DNA of 64,000 nucleotides from positions 14,127,148 to 14,191,147 of the forward strand of contig NC_031769.1 of assembly GCF_001522545.3 (NCBI RefSeq). Reading direction: 5' to 3'. The notes beneath the pieces are model-generated. The model was not told the DNA's origin. It saw only the letters and a program-made list of their open reading frames with translations, and searched no databases. The stretch is from Parus major. Lineage: Eukaryota; Chordata; Aves; Passeriformes; Paridae. Shown here one piece after another: positions 38,366-49,610 of the stretch. The position numbers were made by a program, and so were the translations under genes. The number at the start of each line of letters is the position of its first letter. Positions within the stretch are counted from its first letter, which is position 1.

Positions 38366-40244
38366 GGGAACCAGCAAAAGAGGAATGAAAGATCCAATGG
38401 TCCTGTGGGAAACCAGAGGCTTATGTTCTCTTTTTGGTTTCTGTGTGGGAGAAAGAGACTCTGAATGGATCCTTGTACTGTGGTTCAGCTTTTTGAGGTA
38501 ACAGAGCTTTGAGGTAGACTGCAGCTTGGTAAGACTTGTATTTTTTTGGTGTCTGACCTGGAAGCCATGAAGGGGGTTGGTAGCAGCTTTGAAGAAGTGT
38601 TGGAAGGAGTCAGGTTTGCTAAGAAGGAAAAAACAGCATTTGAATGGCAGAGCTTCCAAAACTAAGAAGAGAGTGGGAATGGCTGCAATTTGTTCATGTT
38701 TATCTTCTGCTGCTGTTGCTAAACAACTGCAGAGCTGCACTTAAAAACACCTATTTATGTAGAATAGCAGGTAAGCAGGTTGTTTTGTACCGAGGCTGTA
38801 AATAGACTTTGAATGTCAACGTACCATTTTATGGTAGAGAGTAAGCACCAGAATCCTGGCATTCTTTTCTACTGCTTTGTGTTCCTATTGTCAGCTTTGT
38901 TGAATGTGGTACCATCGTTCCTTCTGTCAAGTCTTTGATGAAATTGCAAATCTGACTTTGTGATTCTATTTGGAGCCTTGAAAACGGTGGTACTTGAAAA
39001 TGCTTCTTGGAAGCAAAAGAAGATGGGCTGTGGGAGAGAGATGCAGATTAAAGATGGGCACTTCTGTCTTGGTATAATACTTTAGCTTTTTACCTTCTAC
39101 TTTGTCTCTCAGTGGCAAATGTATTTTTTTTCAAGGCTCAGATCAAATAACAGAAATGGCAAAATAATTGAACAATCCTGAGTGGTTTCTGTTTTAGATC
39201 TTCCCAGAAGTTCTTGTCTGTTGTTATTTCTGTCCTTAGTCCCATTTAGCAGCTGAGTTCACTCTGCATGTGTGTGCCTGCATGGAATTGCATTAGTTCC
39301 ACTTTGTGGCAGGGTAAAGGCTACAAATCTCATCACAAAGTCTGAACTTGCAGAGCTGTAAGTTTCTACGCAACTTTTCTCATTTGTGAAACATGTATTT
39401 AAGAATAAAAATGTGTTTTTTAATCTTTACAAGATTAAATATGGCAGCATTTTACTTGAATTCTCCTACGTTTCATGTGACTGATGGAGATCTTACATGC
39501 TTTGATTTTCAAGATTAAAAATCCTACCTTTCATGATAATTTACTATATTGTCTTCAGTGCAAGTTGGCAGGACTGATGCTTACCCACCCATGAATTTGG
39601 ACATTGATGCTACATGATTGAATAGAGAGAATTTGTTCATGGGTGTGGATGCCGTAGCAGTTGTTTGGAGTATAAAGATGCTGAAAAGTACTTTTCAGAA
39701 TTTTCATGTATTATTGATTATTTCATTACCCATTTTGGTTCATAGTCCTGTTTTGTCATTGTTGAGGGTTTTGTTTGCATTTTAAGATCTAGCACTTAAA
39801 CATTTGGTTAGATCAGGTTTTCTGTGAGGTAAATAAGTCTTCCTTGGAATATTTTGATTTGAACTAGTGTAGTGACAGAGTTTCACAAAGAAATGAATCC
39901 TGTATGTAAGCAAGAGATTGACTTGGATCAGTGCCCCCTCCCCCAAATCCCCAATGATCAATCAATGTTATTCAATAATAGAAACAATAAATAATTAATT
40001 AATAAAGCTAATGAGGCACTTCATAGCAGGAGGCTTGTGTGAATAGGACAGTTAGCTCATTGACCTAGGTTGTGCTACTGATTTTCTATTTCAACACTGA
40101 TAAGATATATGAAAATACTGCATTTTTCCATCAGTTAATCTAAGGTTGACATGAATTGAATAGGCAGGATTTTGTAAAAATTATTTTTCTCCAAAGTGCT
40201 CTCAGCCAGCCACTTGATTACATATACTTTTTTTTTCCTTACAG

Positions 40245-40326
40245 CTCTGAACATTAGCAGGAGAATAACACTGAAACAGAATGTTGCTTGCCTTGTGTCT
40301 GAAAAGGTGAAAGCTTTCAGATAGAA
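40245..40326 (+). other. ARHGAP12: ARHGAP12 5' UTR part of the first coding exon
   Basis: The exon begins after a long T tract and acceptor CCTTACAG (40237-40244). An in-frame TGA at 40300-40302 lies 27 bases before the ATG, so the coding frame cannot extend upstream. It contains a short upstream ORF. Confidence 0.85.
40281..40310 (+). CDS. Upstream ORF, 9 codons, in the ARHGAP12 5' UTR
   Basis: ATG at 40281 with A at -3 and T at +4 (adequate context), then MLLALCLKR and TGA at 40308-40310, ending 16 bases before the main start codon. It is out of frame with the main ORF. Such uORFs often reduce translation of the main protein; whether this one does, or is conserved, is unknown. It is probably regulatory and not a functional peptide. 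Confidence 0.35.
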   Translation: MLLALCLKR

Positions 40327-40995
40327 ATGGCTGATAAGGGTGGGAAGATGCTTCCAGGACAATTTTACATTCAAGTGGAGTACGACTATGAGTATGAAGC
40401 CAAGGACAAGAAAATTGTGATCAAGCAAGGGGAGAAATACATCTTGGTGAAAAAGACTAATGATGATTGGTGGCAAGTCAAAAGAGACGAAAATTCCAAA
40501 CCCTTTTATGTGCCAGCACAATATGTGAAGGAAATACCCCGTAAAGCACTGATGCCACCTGTGAAGCAGGCAAGCATGCTGCCAAATAACACCTTGAAGT
40601 TGACACATGGATTACAGAGATCAACAGAAAATGTGAATAAGTCACCAGAACTTTCTAGTTTTGGAAAATCTTCTCCAGTTCAAGTGTCTTGCTTAGTTCG
40701 AGATGCCAATCAAAATCTGGGACCGAGCAGTAGCCCCTGTCAAACTTTTGGTTTGAGTCTGGACCTTACCCAGAACAATGGAAAACTTAACAATGAGTTG
40801 CAATCTCCCAAGGTTTCCAATCAGTTTAGAACCATTTCCATGGGTCATTTCCCATGCCCTGATTTCTTGGAAATAGAGAAGACCAGCTTTTTGCATGAAC
40901 AATGTTGTGATTCAGCAGGAGAAGGCTCAGAAAAAATTCACCAAGATTCGGAGTCTGGAGATGAACTCAGTAGTAGTTCCACAGAACAAGTGCAG
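40327..40995 (+). CDS. ARHGAP12: Rho GTPase-activating protein 12 (ARHGAP12), first coding exon with SH3 domain
   Basis: 223 codons from ATG (G at -3, G at +4, strong context; upstream in-frame stop) to the donor GTAAGC at 40996, phase 0. Residues 12-70 form an SH3 domain: the ALYDY-type motif VEYDYEY at 17-23, the Trp pair W48-W49 of the ligand groove, and YVPAQYV at 61-67. The rest is a Ser/Asn/Pro-rich linker ending in an acidic Ser-rich stretch SGDELSSSSTEQVQ. The start and end closely resemble human ARHGAP12 (about 846 residues), which continues with two WW domains, a PH domain and a C-terminal RhoGAP domain that stimulates GTP hydrolysis on Rac/Rho-type GTPases and affects actin at junctions and in phagocytosis. 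Those exons lie beyond the window. The related ARHGAP27 and ARHGAP15 are poorer matches. Confidence 0.95.
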
Positions 40996-41797
40996 GTAAG
41001 CTAAAAAATGGCCCCCATGTCTGGTTTGTTTTCTTTTCTTATTCCCATGATTGTCTGCTGCTGTGTTGAGACTTACTGCCAAAAAATTCCAATTGCTTAA
41101 ATAAAAATGTCTTCCCTCAGCATAAAATTGTTACTAAAATTGAAACAGTTGATGTGTTTGGTCCTTGCAGAATTACTGTGCTATGGGAACTGATTCCATT
41201 TACATTATTCTGTGATTTAAAGTTAACAGTAGTGTTTCTGTATTAAGATTGGTTTAATATGACACTGAATTTGGGTTATATTTTCTTTCAGAGGAAGGAA
41301 GCCTACTGCTGTAACTCCTCACAATTTTTCTTGTTGAAATAGCCGTGGTAGTTAACTGTCAGTTTTCCCTAAATGTGTATAGATAACGTAAGAACTGTAT
41401 ATTAACATCTTAGTGGGTTTAATTGCACTTAAGATTTATATGGAGTTTAATTTCTGGCTTGATAATTTTATTTGTAGGCTGTTTTAATTAGTCAGCCTTG
41501 CCAGTTCTGCTTCTCACAACTTTACTCTGGATTAAAACTCAAAACATGTGAGTTTGTTAATTAGTATGGAAGAATCTCAGGAATGATGTACTCCTACTTC
41601 AGGCTAAAACTGAGCATTGACAGCCTTTGTCCTTGGTAAAGCAGTTTCTCTCACTTCTTAATTTTTTTTTTTTTTTGTAACAGGCATCCCCCACCCCCAT
41701 CAAAAGATTAGAACTCTGAGTTAATCAGGTCACTTCTGGTACGGGTAACCAAGTTAATTAGTCTGTTGTAATCCAGGTTTGCTCTTAAACCAGTGAT

Positions 41798-41845
41798 GTA
41801 TGTGTGCATACACATAATTATATATTTATATGTGTGTGTATGTAA
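41798..41845. repeat. TG/TA microsatellite
   Basis: Imperfect TGTG, CATA and TATA units, about 48 bp, in ARHGAP12 intron 2. Confidence 0.75.
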
Positions 41846-44800
41846 ATAATTCACCCACCTCACACTTGCCTCCCCCATCTTTCTGTAGGGACGTGTTAAA
41901 TTATTTTAAATTTTGTTAAAAGCTCCCTACTCTTGAACTTAATCTGTAGTGTGAAACTGTTTTTGCTTGGATAAAAACTGATTGTTACAGTAAATCCCAC
42001 TTGCTAGCATGTGTTCATTGTACCGGAGGATCTCAAATCAAACCTGATGCTAACTTTAGACATGGAAAGTTTTATCATCAGAGAGCTATGAATCAGTACT
42101 TTGCTAATAAGAAACAATGAAGACAAAGCTGCTTAGGAACGAGTCAGTATGGGAAGATCTTAAAGATACAAGATTGATTAGGTGAATTACAGAATCTTCA
42201 ACTATAAGTATATATATTTATTGAAATACTCAGAATCAGTAGCTTTTCAATATGCTACTATATTCTTGGCCTCATTCTTTATACAGTTTCTATAGTTATG
42301 AGACATTATGTCTGTAATATTTGTATATTTTATGTTTTAACTTTGTAAACCCTCCCCCAAATAATATGGAATGAATAGGATTGCTGAATTTTAATTTATT
42401 TCTTCAGTGATGTCTTTCTTATGCAGTGTGAGAATCCGTGAGTTTTCTTGCACTTTCTGTACAGCCCTAGCTCAGTGGAGTTGATATGAACCACTTAGAA
42501 CTTGGCATGATAAAGTGATTACTAGATATTTATTTTAGAAGTGTGTGTTGGCATGTTACTGCCATATTAATCAATTGCCAAACAAATTATGAAAATACCA
42601 AGGAATGCTTAGAAAGTGTATCCTACTTCAAATAGTTTACCACATTAAAATTTATATTACATGGTAGGACAGTTCTTTCTTCTGTGTTGACTATAATTTG
42701 ATGCATTTCCTTCTCTAAAGCAGATGGAATTAAAATTACATGGGTGTCTTTTGTCAATAATAAATATATAGCCTGCAGCTCAGTTTCCACTGGACTTTGT
42801 GCTGCTTGATGCAGTGACACTTAATCTTTTCACCATTCTCCCCCCTCCCCACTATACTTTATTCAACGCTACAACTGATTATAAATCAGACTTGTATTTG
42901 AGCAGGGCAGCCGTGCATGTATTGTAGACACTGTGTTAGGGGAAATATGAAGTGGGGGGAGTTTTCACAGTGTTTAAGAATAACAAATACTAAATATGCT
43001 GCATTTTGGCTGTGCAAAGTGCTTGGCAGTATGACTGATGTTACTGAAGAACTTGCCATTATCAGAATCTTGGGCAGCAAGAGTGCGGGTGCTCGCTGTG
43101 CCTTGCAGTTTGCCTTATTTTGTAACTTAATCTCATCGAGCATAATCACAAGCTCTTTAAATACAATGAAAATGTTTGACATTTAGTAGCCGTGGGGATT
43201 AAAGCAGTGGTAGAACTGATGTCACCGTTAGCTCAGTCTAGATGTTCAGAGTGCCAGCCTTCTCACTGGAACAGCTTGGCAGTTTTTTTAGAATTCTTTC
43301 AATAATGAGCATTGTTTAGTAGAAATCAGCTGTGCAGAAATTAATGGCTCAGAAAGCTGTTTTTATTGCTCTTAGTCTGTAGTGAGAACATCAAGTTCCT
43401 GGCTTTCACGCACAAACAGGATTTCACTTCACAAGACTGACTGCTTCTCCCTCCCCTGCCTGCTGTGGAGTTCAGATTTATGCAGTCTGCATTATAATAA
43501 ACTCTAAGCTACAGGTGTTTTCTCTTAAATTTGTAGGATTAGAAGGTAGAATTACCTTAATAATACCTTAAAGTAAGTAATTTTTTGGTGGGGTTGAGCT
43601 GACAGTGTTCAGCTTTAACCTGACCTTCAGTATGTTTTCACTGTCCTTGAGTACAAATATATGAGATAGAGGAATGCTTCTCTTGTGAGATCTTTCTAAG
43701 AAATGGTTACATTGTTCCCTGAAGATTATCTTCCTCCTTCTTTCCAGTAATGAAATTCAGGTTCTGCAGCTGTACAGTCTTGAAGTCACGCCTTGCTGTC
43801 TGTGAGCATACTGGAAGATCCAGAGCCTCCAAAGCAGTGCATAAAGGAAGGATTTTTAGCAGATGAAATATGTGGAGGACAGAGAGGTGGCAGTGTGAGC
43901 AGAAGTATTTGCTAATGAAGATGTAGCAAAGGGTCGGTCAAGAGAAAACATCAGGACTGGATAATGAACATTCTTCACATTTATGCAAAGAAAATGCAAC
44001 TGTGGGTTGCCACTCTGGTGGATAAGGCGTTGTAAGAACCAGATGTTTATGGACTTGAGCTGTAGGTAGGCTGGAGGTAATTAGAGGAGGTAGGGCTTGA
44101 GAGGAAACAAGCTTCAATTTAACCAGATTTAAATCTCTGGTGTTGACAGTAACTGCAGGTCAAAGTGGAACTCAATGAAATGGTTTGAGTGAATACACAG
44201 CTGAGACAGTGGTGGCACTCAAAGCTGTGAGAATCAATGAAGTTCAATAAAATTTTAGGAAAACGGTGTCAGGTGTGATGTCTTGATCCCAAGGAAAGGG
44301 CAAAAATACTCCTCAAGTAGGCTAAGGATGTTGGGAAGAAGGAAGGTTCTGAAAGAGTGATTCATTAGCAGATATGGGCAGTACTTGAAAGAAGCAGATG
44401 AGATGTCTGAGCAGTATGCAGTAGGAGCAAAGACCCGAGTAATTGTTCTGAAGTAAAAAAAAAAAGACTTACATGTTCAGGCAAACAGGCAGGAAAAGCT
44501 GAAGCAAAAGAAGACAACATTAAAAGTGGTCTTTAAAAAGCACCCTGAGCAATGCTTGCTTTCCTAACAAGTTTTGAGAGAGAAGGTGTGCAGACAGGGA
44601 AAGAGTTGGGTAAGTTCAGAGATCATGTCAATAATGTTTAGGTGTTATCTTTGAGGATGATACTTTGGAATAAAATTATCACAGACAGAAATTAAAATCT
44701 GCTTTTGGCAATGCTAATGCATGATCTATGGGAAATAACTTTGTTTCTGATGCGTGTTACTGCCTCTTTTGTAATAGGAGACAGAATGTATTTAAGAGTA

Positions 44801-47800
44801 AATACATGGCACTATCTTAATGTTACTTTTTATGCTTATTAAAAGTTACTTTTAGCAGCAGGTTGGTTTTAATCATTATAAATATAGGCAGTGACCTATT
44901 TGCAAAGATTGTTCTGTCTTTCATCCTCTTTAGTAATTGACTATTGCATAAACTGTGAAGCACTAAAGGGGATTACCACTAGGATGGCTGTTTTGCTTTG
45001 ATTAATTCTGAGTACTAAAGATCTTAAAGAGCTCTTTCTTTCTTGCCTTTGCAGTTTCTGTGGGATTGCAGTAGGCTTTTGGTCAGAAAAACCAAATATT
45101 TTGTGTTTCTGTGGATTTCAGAGTGTATCTTCTGGAGATCTTGGCATTCTTGGCTTTGTCATTTAGTTGAAAGACTGGTGGCAAATCATTAGTGTTAGAC
45201 TGCCTTGCTGGTCAAACATTAAACCTCTGAAATAAACACCTGTCACTGTTTTATGGGGCAGAGAAGCAGTTTGCTTCTACGGTAAGAAATTTCATGCTGT
45301 TTTTTTAATTTCATTCATTTGTCCAAGAGATGAATAACTTGGCAGTATGAAGGAAGCATGGAAGATTTTTTTTCTTAATAAAACTGACCATGTTTGCAGA
45401 TCCATGGCAATATATATAATGTAATAGTTTGAATTATGTTTTAAGTACCATCCTTTAATCTCTTAACTTCTTAAAAACAGCATTTGTTATTCTAATGATG
45501 TTAAATGCTTTAATATGCACATTATAACAAGGTGAAGAATAAATGACAAGGAACTAAAAGCTTTATAATTTAAGGAGTTTTATAAAACATAAATTTATTT
45601 TTTCTGTAATTTCAGTAGTTGCTGCTAGAACTTTGTAAACAGCTTGAAATGTTTGCTGAGTTACATGAATAACTCAAAGGTTCTGGACAGATGATATTAG
45701 GGAATATTTTTCCTAGCTGGTTTTGTATATGTGGTTTTTTTTTGTTCTTACACAGTGTCAGTAGGTCTGGATAGTTTCACTTTACAGTGTGCTGTTTGTG
45801 ATTAGTTCTGTCTCTGTAGTTTTAATATGTAAGTCAGATTGCAGGTAGTTCTCCCTTTCAGTCCAGGTGAGTAATTCTGGATTTAGGTGCTTTAAATTGA
45901 GCAGCCCTTGTGTGCCACTACTGCTGCCTAAGGCCCATATCCCCTGCTCCTCTGAACATCCCTGTTGCGAATCAGATCAGCCTTCCTTAAAAGAAATAAC
46001 CAGCAAACACAAGTGTTATCTGTGTGAGGCAGTTGTCAGAGGATCATGACCTGTGAGACAAGTTGGTTTTAGTTGACTGGCTTGTTCTAATACTGGTGTT
46101 GGAGTGCTCAGCTGAATAAGCTACAGATCTACTTGGTACGTGCAGTTTGGTGTTGTGCTTTCAGAATTGAAACAAACCCCTAGTGCAGTATTAAAATTCT
46201 GCAAGTGCCAGCACAGTCTGTTGACTCTTGCACCCCTATTTGCCCTAAATTAATGCAGAAAATGATGAAATGAAGCTTTGAAGGCACTGATTTAGATGAA
46301 TAAACCTTTATCCTGGTAGAATTCCTATCTCAAATGAAGCTCAAGCTGCACTGCTTAAAGAATAGAAGTCATAATATGGAATGGATTTTTCTGTTTTTGT
46401 CTAAAAAAGTGTTATTTCTAGTATGCAATGTGTGAGTTTTGGTGCATGTTGTCCCACCTGCCGTTTCTTTTGAATTCATGCCAAGTGCCAGCCTCAGCAG
46501 GGTGATGACAGAATCTTTAGGGATGGTGGAATAAATGCTTAAACAGGAAAGCAGCCCTAGGAAAAGGAATTGGTGTTTTGTCTCACTGCTGCCTAAGTTG
46601 AAAGCATCTGGAGATACTGGGAACTTGCTTTTTCTTGTTGGCAGTGCTTCTGTCATTTGAATTAGGGAACCATCAGACACAGAAAAGATTGTAATAGGTA
46701 AAACTCTGTTTGAGACTGTTTTGAGAATATTTGATCATATCTTGTTCTCTCACATGGGTACAACAATGGGTACAAACAATTGCTTTTGCTATGTCTTTAC
46801 CTGGTTATGATCTAGGCAGTTGTTTAATACTGCAGTGCTTGCCTATAGAACAAAGGTTCTGTTATTCTGTAGAATCCTAAAGAAAGTATCATTTGTTTCA
46901 CAGCAGTGTGACAAAACATCAGGGAACGTATGACTCTGTAGAATAAAATGCAGAACACTTTTTCCTTTTTTTTTTTTTAGGCAGCTCTCTGGAATAGTAG
47001 ACATTTGTGCTTTAAAAAAGAGAAAGCAAAATCTGTGCATATCTAGTATCAAACAGCTGATATGTCTCTGACGTGCCTTGCCAGGTAATTTTGATTTAAA
47101 AGCCATAGAGACAGATGGGTTTTCCCTTTATGTGGAGTTTGTTCTAAAGCTAAGGGCAATACTTTTGGACAAAACAGTCTTTCAGGATAGTTAGAACTGA
47201 GGATTTTCAAATGAATTCTGTGATCGTGAGTAACTGGACAACATACTGTTAGAACACTTGTATCAATTTTGAATTTAGCCTATCTTGAAAGGACTTCTGA
47301 CCTAGTTCTTGGGAAAGACAGTAGATTTCTAGTATAGTTATGTTCTGGTAGATAGGAAAGTGCTGGGTTAGTGCAGAGAAGCATTCTAGCAATCATAAAG
47401 AATGTCAGTAGTAGAAAATGGTGCAAAAGGAAAATGCAGAATGCAGATTTCATGGTGTTCCTGTATTCTAAATAACGTGCAGTTGCCAGCCTCTCTCATC
47501 TTGAAAAGGAGGTAATAGTGCTGAAAACAGTGTAGAAGAGGTGAAAAACACAAGCAGAAACATGGAACAGTTCTGTGAAGGCTTTGCAAAAATCTTACAT
47601 GAGCGTGGGTGCATGTTTAGTGTTGCAGAGGACTCCTGACTTCTAGGCTGTTTATTGCTGAAATGTCCGAGGGATTGTTGAGAAGTAAAATGCAACCTTA
47701 ATTTTGGTATATTTTCTCCCCATCTTCTGATATTTTGTCCTGTCTTTGTAAATGCTTTTGACAGAGATTTGGAGCTTGTGTACAGTGATGTTGTGAAGAT

Positions 47801-48913
47801 TAGCATAGGTGTTTAGAGTCTGTATTTTAATTCATTCTAGTTTTCCATCTGATAAGTTTTTTAAATGAAAGCTAGAAGTTGAGGAGCTGTCTGAATGAAT
47901 TTAGGTTATTGCTTATGTTGAGTTTTGATGTTAAATTATCTGGCTTCACCTTCTGCTTATAATCAAAATCATGATTAGAAACTTGGACTCCTATTTTAAA
48001 TCTGAAATTACATATTACATTTTGAATTTAAATAACATAGTTTTAACTATTCCCTTTTAAAATGATTTACCTTAGGCTTCTGGATGATCTTCAGATCACC
48101 TAGTTAAATTAAGTAACTTCCCTGTATTTTGTTTAAATGCAACGCTGAAGAGCAGAGTTTTATGTCTGTTTTCTGCTGGCGTATAGTTTACACGGTTGCC
48201 ATCTCTTGCTTTTGTGGATTGTTGTTCAGCTGAATCACTTTGCTGCTCTAGTCACCACCTGGCTCTACAAATATTTATTTCCAGTGCTGCAGGGAGGTGG
48301 TGGTGCTGGCCTAGGCAGCATTGTGATGAGTGTGTCAATAGCCTGTAAGTAACTCCCTTATGGCAGTCACAGTCTAGTGCAAAGTCAGCAGATCTGAAGG
48401 ACCTGAGGACACACTTGCCTTTTTACTGTCACTGATGTGATGGGACTCAAGCAACAAGTGTACTTATGCAATACTATAATAAAATGGTATGTCTGATAAA
48501 AACAAAAATACAGTTAACAAACTTTCTGGACTCTCAACTGGTTGTTCAACATGTCTAGTAATATTGCATGCACATTCATTTTCTAGAGAAAAAGATCACT
48601 GGGATATGGTTTTTGGAAATAATTCATGGTACAACAGAAACGTTCCCATGTTGCACATAACTATTATCTTTTAAGTATTTAGAAGAAACTTTATCCTGCA
48701 ATAAAGTGTTGTAGCAGAGGTTGTTGAGTGACTTTGATTTGACTGTTTTTCCTGTTGAAATTGAATAAAGGTACTTCATTCCTGCCCCCAGCCCTGAAGC
48801 TTTATCAGCATGCTTGGCGTTATCCGTATTAATTCTTGGTTATCTGCATCCAACTGGAAAAGCTAATAGATGTTTGTCATGCATAACTGCATTGTGCTGT
48901 AGGCACAGGGGAC

Positions 48914-48964
48914 TATGTATGTGTGGGTATATGTGTATATACCTATGTTCTCTGTATATATGAG
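48914..48964. repeat. TG/TA microsatellite
   Basis: Imperfect TATG/TGTG/TATA units, about 50 bp, in ARHGAP12 intron 2. Confidence 0.7.
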
Positions 48965-49129
48965 ATACAGTGTAAAACGGGCAGGTGTTCTATTTCTTGA
49001 TAGCGCTTTGATCTTGATTAGTACCTCATATAGTGGGACTACTAACTTTAAGCTTCCTCCCAACTTCATGAGATGTACTCATCAGTACTATTTTTTTTTC
49101 TGACATCCAGGTAGGTCCATTTGTCCTGG

Positions 49130-49610
49130 CTGTGGCTTTGTTTCGTTCATCCCGTTCATCCCTCCCGGGTGCTGCACTCTAACTTGAAATGGCATTTTCA
49201 TGCTTCCCCGAGGCTCTGTGCTTTTCCTGCTGTAGCATGTGTTACTCTATGGCGCTGATGCCCACGAGCTATGCCAGAGGACTGCAGTGCTTGCTCCCGG
49301 GAGAGCTTTTCACAGCCAGGCTCTGTGGCTGCCTTGCATTAGACAGGGAGCAGGAGCTCGAGCAGAGGCAGCGTGGCCCTGCCAGGGGCCCGGTGGTCGC
49401 AGGGCTCTGTCCCTCTGACCCTCTGCTCATCTCTCATCCTCTCGCCGAGCTCATCTGCTCGTTTGTGCCCGTGGCAGCTCCTCATCAGTCACCCACTGCA
49501 GCCTGCTCAGGAAAAGCTACAGCCTTCAGCTTCACTGCCTTTCATTCTCCTTGCCTTTGCCAGCCTGAAGGGTCACGCTTATGTGGCTGCCTGAGGAGAC
49601 GCACAGGGTG
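49130..49610. other. GC-richer patch within ARHGAP12 intron 2
   Basis: About 480 bp with more GC and CpG than the surrounding intron and an open + strand frame of 140 codons (49189-49611). The translation is Cys/Ser/Leu-rich with no recognisable domain, is not flanked by convincing splice sites, and resembles no part of ARHGAP12. Could be a regulatory islet or remnant. Confidence 0.35.

Larger units (their letters stand above)
35391..40244 (+). other. ARHGAP12: Probable ARHGAP12 intron 1 (5' boundary not placed)
   Basis: Sequence between the CpG island and the first coding exon. It has a second GC-rich patch at about 36.5-37.2 kb made mostly of a minisatellite. The rest is AT-rich with no coding exon seen. 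A near-duplicate pair of 20-mers (ATTCTCAATAAATAGTCATA at 38319 and 38346) makes a 27-bp-period partial tandem repeat. The 164-codon minus-strand frame at 38246-38740 runs through that repeat and has no family resemblance. Confidence 0.6.

Noticed and set aside
38246..38740. 164-codon minus-strand frame in the probable ARHGAP12 intron 1
   Set aside because: No recognisable domain; kept open in part by a 27-bp tandem repeat.
40135..40608. 157-codon minus-strand frame
   Set aside because: Antisense shadow of the ARHGAP12 SH3-coding exon and its acceptor region.
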